From: Actinomycetales bacterium | GTDB lineage: Bacteria; Actinomycetota; Actinomycetes; S36-B12 | Assembly (NCBI GenBank): GCA_017849335.1 | Contig: JAFIHP010000067.1 | Coordinates: 1-8,138, forward strand | Reading direction: 5' to 3' | Length of the DNA stretch: 8,138 nucleotides | Shown: positions 1 to 6,365 of the stretch, piece after piece | Layout of the letters: each line of letters opens with the position of its first letter | Numbering within the stretch: the first letter of the stretch is position 1 | Position numbers and translations under genes: made by a program | Notes under the pieces: model-generated | Told to the model about the DNA's origin: nothing | Database searches by the model: none | What the model saw: only the letters and a program-made list of their open reading frames with translations

Positions 1-198
1 AAGGAGCTCGTGGCCCAGTCGCAGGCTGCGGTGGCCGACGGCAGCGCGGACCAGAAGCTGGTGAACAACGCCCAGCGCATGCAGAAGATCGTCAAGTCGC
101 TCGCCAAGGCGGAGGTCCTGTCGGACCTGTCCAAGGGCCAGCAGCAGACCTTCGCGAAGTCCTCGTTGCGCGTGCAGAAGGCCTGCGAGCGCGCCGGC
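1..198 (+). repeat. Direct repeat copy 1 (left end cut by window edge)
   Basis: Bases 1-198 match 332-529 at 197 of 198 positions by direct base-by-base comparison, giving a period of 331 bp. The match ends at 198, where copy 1 continues AGACCGCACGG and copy 2 continues TACCCGTTGCC. The left boundary cannot be placed because the match already holds at base 1. If the unit is a full 331-bp tandem duplication, bases 199-331 should have a twin just left of the window. Confidence 0.93.
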
Positions 199-289
199 AG
201 ACCGCACGGCCGCCGCGGCGGGCCAGGCCGACGTCGACCGCGGCCGCCGCAACAGCAAGTACGCCGGCGGCGCGGTCAAGAACGGCCAC

Positions 290-589
290 ATGACCGAGAA
301 GCAGGCCAAGAAGCAGATGAAGGCTCAGCTCAAGGAGCTCGTGGCCCAGTCGCAGGCTGCGGTGGCCGACGGCAGCGCGGACCAGAAGCTGGTGAACAAC
401 GCCCAGCGCATGCAGAAGATCGTCAAGTCGCTCGCCAAGGCGGAGGTCCTGTCCGACCTGTCCAAGGGCCAGCAGCAGACCTTCGCGAAGTCCTCGTTGC
501 GCGTGCAGAAGGCCTGCGAGCGCGCCGGCTACCCGTTGCCGGACGACAACGTGACCGCACGCACAGCCGCCGGGATCTCGAGCACCTGA
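290..589 (+). CDS. Hypothetical protein, distal intact part of the duplicated gene (99 aa from ATG 290)
   Basis: This is the reading a gene caller might report for the downstream part of the broken gene: 99 residues starting MTEKQAKKQMKAQLKEL. It is probably a fragment rather than an independent gene. The frame is open and has strong GC-ending codon use upstream of 290 (residues such as NSKYAGGAVKNGH precede the Met), and no clear ribosome binding site precedes the ATG. The product would be mostly charged, amphipathic helix (Lys and Gln repeating every few residues), with one Cys near residue 78 and a short polar C-terminal tail. It has no signal peptide, membrane segment or catalytic motif. 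Residues 15-80 correspond to the repeated block. Function unknown. Confidence 0.4.
   Translation: MTEKQAKKQMKAQLKELVAQSQAAVADGSADQKLVNNAQRMQKIVKSLAKAEVLSDLSKGQQQTFAKSSLRVQKACERAGYPLPDDNVTARTAAGISST
332..529 (+). repeat. Direct repeat copy 2
   Basis: Second copy of the block at 1-198. The only difference is base 454 (C) against base 123 (G). In the coding frame of each copy this is the third base of a Ser codon (TCC against TCG), so the encoded residues are identical. The copy sits one reading frame away from copy 1. Confidence 0.93.
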
Positions 590-593
590 CGGC

Positions 594-599
594 TACAGT
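594..599 (+). promoter_or_regulatory. Possible -10 element for leaderless transcription of the thioesterase gene
   Basis: TACAGT fits the actinobacterial -10 consensus TANNNT. Six bases separate it from the GTG start at 606, so transcription beginning at the usual distance would start at or very near the start codon. No Shine-Dalgarno sequence is visible between the preceding TGA (587-589) and 606, which agrees with leaderless expression. No convincing -35 box is seen. The element is short and this is a prediction. Confidence 0.35.
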
Positions 600-605
600 T
601 CGGGC

Positions 606-1478
606 GTGATCCAGGCGCCCTTCCAGCGGCACTTCGCCGACCGGGTCGAGCTGACGCGGATCGACCGCGACATCTTCACCGGCTGGTGCCACTCGGGTGC
701 CCCCCTGCGTGCGTACGGGGGACAGATCGCGGCCCAGGCATTGAACGCCGCCTCGCAGACGGTCGATGACAACCGCCCCGTGCACAGCCTGCACGGCTAC
801 TTCCTGCGCCCGGGCGGGACGACCGACTCGATCACGTACCTGGTCGAGCGCCCACGCGACGGGCGGTCCTTCTCCACGCGCGTCGTTCGCGCGGTCCAGC
901 AGGGCGAGACGATCTTCATGATGACCGCCTCGTTCGCGCTGCTCGACGAGGGTCCGCGGCACCAGTTCTCGATGCCGGCGGCTCCCGCGCCCGAGACCGT
1001 CGCCCCCTTCCCGGTTCCGCCGCCGGGCGTTCTCGCGGACGGCGCCGACCTGAGCGACCTCGGGTACCCCGATTCCGACATCATCGGCCTGCGCATCGTC
1101 GCGGTCGACGAACCCCTCGCGCTGGTCGAGGGCCGGTACGAGCGACTGGCGTGGGTGCGGATCGAGGAAGAGCTCAGCGACACCTGGCTGATGCAGTCCG
1201 CCGCCCTGACCTACCTGTCCGATCTCACGATGGTCAGCACCGCCATGGCTCCTCATCTGGGCTCGCTGCCCGCGAGCACCCTGCAGGTGGCGTCCGTCGA
1301 CCACGCCGTCTGGTTCCACGCCCCCCTGCGTGCGGACGACTGGCTGCTGTTCGCGCAGGACACTCCCGCGGCGGGGAACGGACACGGACTGGCCCGGGGG
1401 CTCTTCTTCGACACCGACGGCGTCCTGGTGGCCTCCGTCGTCCAGGAGTCGCTGATCCGCGACCGGCACCGAGCGTGA
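606..1478 (+). CDS. tesB: Acyl-CoA thioesterase II (TesB family)
   Basis: A 290-residue cytoplasmic enzyme expected to hydrolyse acyl-CoA thioesters to free fatty acid and CoA. Its length matches E. coli TesB (286 aa). It has the double hot-dog layout. The N-terminal half carries GGQIAAQAL (38-46), HSLHGYFLRPG (60-70) and a DGRSFSTR stretch (85-92). The C-terminal half carries YLSDLTM (203-209), VDHAVWFHAPL (231-241) and GVLVASVVQESLIR (272-285). Aligned from memory with E. coli TesB, the catalytic Asp, Thr and Gln correspond to D206, S230 and Q280, so Ser replaces Thr at the middle position. GTG at 606 is the chosen start: it follows the previous stop by 16 bases and places the conserved RIDRDIFTG near residue 18. 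There is no visible Shine-Dalgarno sequence; see the possible -10 at 594-599. The stop overlaps the prepilin peptidase start (GTGA), so the two genes are probably coupled although no metabolic link is evident. Confidence 0.93.
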   Translation: MIQAPFQRHFADRVELTRIDRDIFTGWCHSGAPLRAYGGQIAAQALNAASQTVDDNRPVHSLHGYFLRPGGTTDSITYLVERPRDGRSFSTRVVRAVQQGETIFMMTASFALLDEGPRHQFSMPAAPAPETVAPFPVPPPGVLADGADLSDLGYPDSDIIGLRIVAVDEPLALVEGRYERLAWVRIEEELSDTWLMQSAALTYLSDLTMVSTAMAPHLGSLPASTLQVASVDHAVWFHAPLRADDWLLFAQDTPAAGNGHGLARGLFFDTDGVLVASVVQESLIRDRHRA

Positions 1479-2122
1479 CCGCGCTCGTCGTCGCGGTGGC
1501 CGCCGCGGTCGGCCTGGCCGCCGGACTGGCCGGACGACGCTGGACCGACCGTGAGGCGGGGGCCGTGACGCCCGCCTGGGTCCATGCCGCTCTCGGCGCG
1601 GCACTGTGCGCGATCGTCGCGTGGCGGTTCGGGCTGTCGTGGAATCTGCCGCCCTACATGTACTTCGCCCTCGTCACCGGGCCGCTCACGATCGTCGACC
1701 TGCGGGCGCACCGGCTTCCCAACGTGCTCACCTTGTCGTCCTACCCGATCGTCGCGGGGCTGCTCGCGCTCACGGCGCTGGCCGACCATCGGGGATCCGA
1801 CCTGGTCCGCGCCCTGCTCGGCGGCGCGGTCGTCCTCGCCTTCTACGCCGTCCTCCACCTGGTCAACCCGGCAGGCATGGGCCTGGGCGACGTGAAGCTC
1901 GCCGGACCGATGGGGGCTCTGCTCGGCTGGTTGTCCTGGTCCGTCGTCCTGGTCGGCGGCTTCCTCGGCTTCGCGCTCGGTGCCGTTGCCGGCATCGCGC
2001 TGCTCGTCGCTCGGCGGGCCGGCCGCAAGTCGGCACTCCCGTTCGGTCCGTTCATGCTCGCCGGCGCCTGGATCGCGATCTGCGCCAGTGAGGCGATCTC
2101 CGGGCTGGGCCTGCTCCCCTAG
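1475..2122 (+). CDS. Prepilin peptidase, A24 aspartic family (TadV/CpaA-type)
   Basis: A 215-residue multi-pass membrane protease expected to cut the leader from Flp-type prepilins and pseudopilins for the neighbouring Tad machine. Both catalytic Asp motifs are present: D75 in IVDLRAHRLPN and D139 in GMGLGDVKL, the GxGDxK signature. A conserved LPFGPFMLAGAWIA stretch (188-201) follows. Hydrophobic segments lie at about 1-20, 35-52, 60-74, 88-103, 113-130, 145-179 and 192-210. The N-terminal methylase domain with paired CxxC motifs seen in classical PilD is absent (only C45 and C203), as is usual for TadV/CpaA. At 215 aa it is longer than minimal TadV proteins because of the two N-terminal helices. 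The GTG start at 1475 overlaps the thioesterase stop by four bases (GTGA) and gives an N-terminus that begins directly with a membrane helix. It converges on tadC with a 20-bp gap. Family is sure; its service to this Tad system is inferred from position. Confidence 0.92.
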   Translation: MTALVVAVAAAVGLAAGLAGRRWTDREAGAVTPAWVHAALGAALCAIVAWRFGLSWNLPPYMYFALVTGPLTIVDLRAHRLPNVLTLSSYPIVAGLLALTALADHRGSDLVRALLGGAVVLAFYAVLHLVNPAGMGLGDVKLAGPMGALLGWLSWSVVLVGGFLGFALGAVAGIALLVARRAGRKSALPFGPFMLAGAWIAICASEAISGLGLLP

Positions 2123-2142
2123 CGTTCGGGACCTTGCCCCGG
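2123..2142. other. 20-bp gap between convergent prepilin peptidase and tadC
   Basis: The stops of the two converging genes are only 20 bases apart. A four-base stem (CGGG 2127-2130 with CCCG 2138-2141) can be drawn, but there is no T-run on either side, so no intrinsic terminator is supported. Transcripts from the two directions probably run into each other here. Confidence 0.5.
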
Positions 2143-3060
2143 CTACTGGTTCGAGAACACCTCGGCGATCGAGAAGGCAGCCGGGCCCAGGATGATGATG
2201 AACAGTGCCGGCAGGAAGCAGAGCATCAGCGGCATCAGGATCTTGACGGGGACCTTCTGCGCCTGCTCGCGGGCCCGCGAGTAGCGCTTCGCGCGCATCT
2301 CCTTGGCCTGCTCGCGGAGAACGGTCGCGACGGGGACGCCCAGCTTGTCGACCTGGAGCATCGCCGACACGAACCGCTCGACGTCCTCCTGCTTGGTCCT
2401 GCCGGCCATCGCGGTCAACGCCTCGGCGCGGGACCGGCCGTACTGCATCTCCTGGAGGGCGATCGCGAACTCCTCGGCCACCGCACCGGTCTGGTTGGCC
2501 GCGACCTGGCCGAGTGCCGCGGCGAAGCTCAGCCCGGACTCGACACAGAGGTTGAGCATGTCCAGGGCGTCTGGGAGCCGCTTGGCCATCTCCTCGTCGC
2601 GCTTGAGCACCTTGTTGTAGAGCAGCAGGTCGGTCACGTAGAACCCGCCGAGCGCGAAGGCCGGCACGGCGAGCCACGCCAGCCCGCCGCTGGCGAAGCC
2701 GAGAAGGAGGCCGAGCAGCAGGCCGACGAGGCCGAACTCGACCTTCTTGATGATCTGCTCGTCGACGACCGTCGCCCCGCGGGTGTCGCCCGACTGAACG
2801 ATGCGCGCGGCGAGCTTGTCGCGAGACTTCTGGGGGACGAGTCGGTAGCCGATCGAGAGCACCGAGGTGCGGATGATGGAGTCGCGCTGCTCGACCTGGG
2901 CGATGGCCTCGCTCACGTTGGCGCTGGCATACCCGGACACCATCGCCAGCGAACGGCGCTTGCTTGCCTCCGACTTGTACTGCTGGGCGCGGACACCGAT
3001 GACGATGATCGCGAAGAACACCAGCAGGGACGCGACGACCGGGAACCAGATGTTGCCCAT
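2143..3060 (-). CDS. tadC: Tad pilus membrane platform protein TadC (T2SSF domain)
   Basis: A 305-residue inner-membrane protein of the type II secretion F family. With TadB it should form the platform on which CpaF drives Flp pilus assembly. A first membrane helix lies at about 5-22, a polar region at 23-105, and paired helices at about 108-146. The cytoplasmic four-helix F domain follows (about 158-268, beginning RLPDALDMLNLCVESGLSF). The last membrane helix, at 273-296, contains KILMPLMLCFLPALFIIILG, which is typical of TadC. The ATG at 3060-3058 shares its first base with the stop of the upstream gene (TGATG) and is preceded by GAGG four bases away, so coupled translation is expected. The stop is TAG at 2145-2143. 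It is the last gene of the operon and faces the prepilin peptidase. Confidence 0.93.
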   Translation of the reverse strand: MGNIWFPVVASLLVFFAIIVIGVRAQQYKSEASKRRSLAMVSGYASANVSEAIAQVEQRDSIIRTSVLSIGYRLVPQKSRDKLAARIVQSGDTRGATVVDEQIIKKVEFGLVGLLLGLLLGFASGGLAWLAVPAFALGGFYVTDLLLYNKVLKRDEEMAKRLPDALDMLNLCVESGLSFAAALGQVAANQTGAVAEEFAIALQEMQYGRSRAEALTAMAGRTKQEDVERFVSAMLQVDKLGVPVATVLREQAKEMRAKRYSRAREQAQKVPVKILMPLMLCFLPALFIIILGPAAFSIAEVFSNQ

Positions 3061-5006
3061 CAGACCTCGATCCGAACGATCCTGCGCATCCACAGGAAGC
3101 CGAGAGTGAAGACCACGCCGATCGCGATCAACAGGACGACGCCGGCCGTCTTGGTCCAGAAGAAGGCGATGTAGTCGCGGTTCGCGACGAGCATGTAGAG
3201 GAACAGGCCGACGGGAAGGGCGGCGAGCACCCAGCCCGAGAGCCGTCCCTCTGCCGAGAGCGTGCGGACCTCGCGGCGCAGGGCCGCGCGACCCTGCACG
3301 GTCTCCGCCGCGGTCTCGAGGATGTTGGACAGGTTGCCGCCGACCTCGCGCTGGATGGCGAGAGCCGTCACCGTCCACCGCAGGTCGTCGGACTCCATGC
3401 GGTCGGCAACACGCGTGAGCGACGCCTCGATGGACGAGCCCATCTGCGTCTCGCTGAGCGCTCGACGGATCTGCCGCGGTACCTGTCCGCGTCCCTCCGT
3501 CGCCGACGAGTCGAGCGCCTGCGTGAACGACAGTCCGGACCGCAGGGCGCTCGCGATCAGCATGAGGAAGTCGGGCAGCTGGGCCTCGAACTCCTTGCGC
3601 CGCTTGTTCTCGCGACTGTTGATCACGACCCGGGTTCCGAGCCAGCCGATGAGGCAGCCGACGATCACGCCGACGAGGAAGTTGCCGGCCAGGATCGTCA
3701 CGAGCAGGACGAGCGCGATGGCGACCCCGACGCGGATCACGAGCCACGAGGCGGGCGTCAGGTTCATCTCGGCGTTGTCGAGCTTCGCCTCGGTGGCGGA
3801 GTAGCCCTTGCGCGTCGCGAGCCAGTCGTCCAACGACTTCATCGGACCGGGCTGAGCGAAGTCCGGTCGCTGGTCCGGTCGGCCTTCGGCACCGGCGGAC
3901 GACGTGTACCAGAGAACCTGCTGCGTACGAAGGTACGCCCGCTGCTGTCGCCGGTAGTAGGCGATCGTGAGTCCGAGGATGATCACCACGAGCCCGGCGA
4001 GGATCGCGTACAGCGTTGCCGAGTAGTCGTCGCTGGCGACGGGCACCTCGGGCACGACCACGGGCTCGAGCGTCTGCGTGGTGTCCGGAACGACGGCTGC
4101 GCCGGTGCCAGCGAGCGACTCGACGGCGGGGAGCTGCGTCGTGCCGCGGTAGTCGGTGCCGTCGATCCCCACCGACACCACGGCGAACTTGCCGCTGGCG
4201 TCGAGGCCGGGCGGCACCGTCGACTGGACCGAGACCTTTCCGCCGAAGGTACGGGTGGCGGCCTGGAAGGCCCGCTCCAGGCCGTTCGTGTCGGTCGCGA
4301 GGAGGTAGTCGCCGCCGCTGGCGGTCGTGATCGACTGCAAGATGTCGGCGTGCTGCACGTTGGGCAGCAGCGCCACGACGTCGACCGGCACTCCGGAGGT
4401 GGCGACCCGGTTCGTCGCGTCCTGGATGGTCGCAGCGCTGGCGCTGTCGCCTCCGTCGCTAAGGAGGAGCACGCGTGCCGACGTGCCGGTGCCCACCTGG
4501 TCGAGGCCCTTGATCAAGCCGTCGTACAGCGCGGTCTTGTCGCCTGCCTTGACGTCCTGGATCGCCGCCTCGACCGCGGCCCGGTTCGTCGTCGGCGCGA
4601 TACCGACCTGCACGGCGTCGTTGAAGGTCACCAGCCCGACCTTCACGTCGGGGGGCAGGGCCTTGACGTAGTCCTGTGCCGCCTTCCGCGCGGCCTTGAT
4701 GCGGTCCCCGCGCATCGACCCGCTCACGTCGAGCACCAGGATGACCTCCTGGGCCGACGGCTGGTCCAGGACGACCTTCGCCGTCGACGGGACCTCCGTG
4801 CCGCTGATGACGACCGAGGACGACACCGCGGACTGGGCGTCCGCACCGACCGACGGGTCCAGGAAGACGAGGAAGTCGACGGTGCGGCCGTCGACCCCGC
4901 TCACCTGGACGGACCGCGCGTCGGCCGCCTGCGCCGGAGCAGCGAGCAGCAGCGTCGCCATGACGATGGCGGCGCACGCCGTGAGCCCGCTGCGCAGGCG
5001 GGACAT
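3060..5006 (-). CDS. tadB: Exported von Willebrand A domain fused to TadB (T2SSF) platform protein
   Basis: A 648-residue fusion. Residues 1-28 form a signal peptide (hydrophobic core ACAAIVMATLLLAA, AQA-A cleavage). A small beta-rich region (30-80) precedes a vWA domain at about 87-255 with a complete metal site: D93, S95 and S97 (DVSGSM), T158 (DKTAL) and D184 (LLSDGGD). A second beta-rich stretch (256-300) and a Pro/Val-rich linker (305-328) lead to a membrane helix (330-350) followed by an Arg-rich cytoplasmic side. TadB follows: helices at about 420-462, the F domain at 474-590 (LPDFLMLIASALRSGLSF), and helices at 590-609 and 620-640. The vWA should therefore lie outside the membrane and the F domain inside. 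ATG at 5006 is chosen: GGAG lies six bases upstream, it overlaps the cpaF stop (TGATG), and it gives a clean signal peptide. A GTG at 5018 overlaps that GGAG. The TadB role is firm; the vWA could bind pilins, surface ligands or cell wall. Confidence 0.93.
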   Translation of the reverse strand: MSRLRSGLTACAAIVMATLLLAAPAQAADARSVQVSGVDGRTVDFLVFLDPSVGADAQSAVSSSVVISGTEVPSTAKVVLDQPSAQEVILVLDVSGSMRGDRIKAARKAAQDYVKALPPDVKVGLVTFNDAVQVGIAPTTNRAAVEAAIQDVKAGDKTALYDGLIKGLDQVGTGTSARVLLLSDGGDSASAATIQDATNRVATSGVPVDVVALLPNVQHADILQSITTASGGDYLLATDTNGLERAFQAATRTFGGKVSVQSTVPPGLDASGKFAVVSVGIDGTDYRGTTQLPAVESLAGTGAAVVPDTTQTLEPVVVPEVPVASDDYSATLYAILAGLVVIILGLTIAYYRRQQRAYLRTQQVLWYTSSAGAEGRPDQRPDFAQPGPMKSLDDWLATRKGYSATEAKLDNAEMNLTPASWLVIRVGVAIALVLLVTILAGNFLVGVIVGCLIGWLGTRVVINSRENKRRKEFEAQLPDFLMLIASALRSGLSFTQALDSSATEGRGQVPRQIRRALSETQMGSSIEASLTRVADRMESDDLRWTVTALAIQREVGGNLSNILETAAETVQGRAALRREVRTLSAEGRLSGWVLAALPVGLFLYMLVANRDYIAFFWTKTAGVVLLIAIGVVFTLGFLWMRRIVRIEV

Positions 5007-6364
5007 CACCTGCTCCACGGCGACCTGAAATGGTCGGTCGACAAGATGACGCCGTTGTCGGCCAGGGCGTCCAGGCAGGACGGCGTGATCCCCGTCGGGA
5101 CGAGCTTCCCCATCGTCTGGCCGCGGTCCTCGGCGTTGTAGTCGAAGACGAACAGGTCCTGCATCAGGATCGTGTCGCCCTCCAGCCCGGTGATCTCCGA
5201 GATCTGGGTCACGTGGCGCGAGCCGTCGCGCATGCGCGCCTGCTGCACGACGACGTTGATGGCCGAGGCGATCTGCTCGCGGATGACGCGGACCGGGAGG
5301 TCCATGCCCGCCATCAGCACCATCGTCTCGATGCGGCTGAGCGCGTCACGCGGGGTGTTCGCGTGCACCGTCGACAGCGAGCCGTCGTGGCCGGTGTGCA
5401 TGGCCTGCAGCATGTCCAGGGCAGCCGCGTCGCGGACCTCGCCGACGATGATGCGGTCAGGGCGCATACGCAGGGAGTTGCGGACCAGATCGCGGATCGT
5501 GACCTGGCCGTGGCCCTCCACGTTGGCCGGCCGGGACTCCATCCGCAGCACGTGCGGCTGGCTGAGCTGGAGCTCGGCGGCGTCCTCCACCGTGACGATG
5601 CGCTCGTCGTCGGGGATGAAGCCGGACATGACGTTCAGCGTCGTGGTCTTGCCCGAGCCGGTACCCCCGCTGATCAGGATGTTCAGGCGGCCGCGGACGA
5701 ACGCGTCGATCACGTCGGTCGCGGCGCGCGACAGCGTGCCCATCGTGACGAGGTCCTTGGCCGTGAACGGATCCTTGGAGAACTTGCGGATCGTGAGCGA
5801 GCAGCCATCGAGGGCGATCGGCGGGAGCACGGCGTTGACACGGCTGCCGTCGGGCAGACGGGCATCGACCATCGTGCTCGCCTCGTCGACTCGGCGGCCC
5901 ACGCGCGAGACGATTCGGTCGATCGTGCGGCGCAGGTGGTCCTCGTCGGAGAACCGCAGGTCGGTGGCGTGCAGCTTTCCGCCGCGCTCGATGAAGATCG
6001 AGTCGGCGCGGTTGACCATGATCTCGGTGATCTCCGGATCGCGCAGCAGCGGCTCGAGCGGCCCGTTGCCGAGGATGTCGTCGATGATCTCCTGCGAGAT
6101 GCGCGCCCGGTCGACCGTGGACAGGGGCTTCTTGGACTTCGCGAGCACCGACTGGATCGCGTTGAACACGTTCTCCTCGAGAACGCGCTGCTCCATCTGG
6201 CCGGCGTAGGCCTGTTGCCCGAGAGCCTGCAGCAGCTGCTCGTGCACGTCGTGCTTGAGCATCGCGTACTCGTCGCGCGCGATCGACGACCGCTTGCCCG
6301 ACGGCGTGGGGATGTTCCGGGCAGACGGAGGACTGACGCTGTTCAGACGCTCGGCCAGGCCCAT
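5006..6364 (-). CDS. cpaF: Tad secretion ATPase CpaF/TadA (type II/IV secretion family)
   Basis: A 452-residue cytoplasmic, probably hexameric ATPase that powers Flp pilus assembly through TadB/TadC. All motor motifs are intact: Walker A GGTGSGKT (233-240), Asp box ERIVTVEDAAEL (254-265), Walker B RIIVGEVRD (304-312) and His box GHDGSLSTVHANT (325-337). The N-terminal domain (about 30-200) contains the conserved ILGNGPLEPLLRDPEITEIMVN (starting at 97) and the VDARLPDGSRVN stretch (166-177) found across CpaF. The length is normal. The ATG at 6364 has GAGGAG five bases upstream and starts one base after the cpaE stop. The TGA overlaps the vWA-tadB ATG by one base. The first 25 residues are polar and Pro/Ser-rich, probably flexible. 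No missing residue or frameshift was seen. Confidence 0.96.
   Translation of the reverse strand: MGLAERLNSVSPPSARNIPTPSGKRSSIARDEYAMLKHDVHEQLLQALGQQAYAGQMEQRVLEENVFNAIQSVLAKSKKPLSTVDRARISQEIIDDILGNGPLEPLLRDPEITEIMVNRADSIFIERGGKLHATDLRFSDEDHLRRTIDRIVSRVGRRVDEASTMVDARLPDGSRVNAVLPPIALDGCSLTIRKFSKDPFTAKDLVTMGTLSRAATDVIDAFVRGRLNILISGGTGSGKTTTLNVMSGFIPDDERIVTVEDAAELQLSQPHVLRMESRPANVEGHGQVTIRDLVRNSLRMRPDRIIVGEVRDAAALDMLQAMHTGHDGSLSTVHANTPRDALSRIETMVLMAGMDLPVRVIREQIASAINVVVQQARMRDGSRHVTQISEITGLEGDTILMQDLFVFDYNAEDRGQTMGKLVPTGITPSCLDALADNGVILSTDHFRSPWSR
5013..5016 (-). promoter_or_regulatory. Ribosome binding site deciding the vWA-TadB start
   Basis: GGAG on the minus strand, six bases (CAGGTG) before the ATG at 5006-5004. 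It lies inside the end of cpaF and overlaps the alternative GTG at 5018-5016, favouring the shorter, ATG-initiated protein. Confidence 0.6.
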
Positions 6365-6365
6365 G

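Larger units (their letters stand above)
1..609 (+). pseudogene. Unrecognised Lys/Ala-rich protein gene, 5' end outside window, frame broken by a 331-bp tandem duplication
   Basis: The left edge lies inside an open reading frame. Bases 1-198 read in one frame as a helical, Lys/Gln/Ala-rich segment (KELVAQSQAAVADG ... RVQKACERAG). From 199 that frame turns into an Arg/Gly/Pro-rich string typical of wrong-frame high-GC DNA and stops at 607-609, overlapping the next gene's start. Bases 200-589, read one base over, look truly coding: almost every codon from 200 to 290 ends in G or C, and the frame runs into a second copy of the same segment, then a short tail and a TGA at 587-589. Removing the 331 bases 199-529 would rejoin the frame cleanly (ERAG then YPLPDDN) and restore one protein ending at 589. 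I recognise no family. The interpretation as a broken gene is inference; an assembly error would give the same picture. Confidence 0.6.

Noticed and set aside
200..561. Nine-base match GACCGCACG at 200-208 and 553-561 as a recombination microhomology
   Set aside because: It does not sit at matching ends of the duplication, and a nine-base match is easily expected by chance in DNA of this composition.
1..589. CRISPR-like or regularly spaced repeat array
   Set aside because: Only two long copies with coding content and no short palindromic repeats or unique spacers.
1151..1474. Possible 108-residue N-terminal extension of the prepilin peptidase inside tesB
   Set aside because: The extra residues are Arg-rich wrong-frame translation of tesB. 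The GTG at 1475 begins directly with a membrane helix and overlaps the tesB stop.
423..1604. Open frame on the minus strand opposite tesB (393 codons)
   Set aside because: Arg/Gly/Pro-rich with no motif; its end even runs through the repeat in a non-coding frame. It is a shadow of tesB.
2123..2142. Bidirectional terminator between the convergent genes
   Set aside because: Only a four-base stem with no T-tract; not enough to support an intrinsic terminator.
3061..3747. Upstream extension of tadC into vWA-tadB
   Set aside because: The extension is Arg/Pro-rich shadow sequence. ATG 3060 has a GAGG site and starts with the expected membrane helix.
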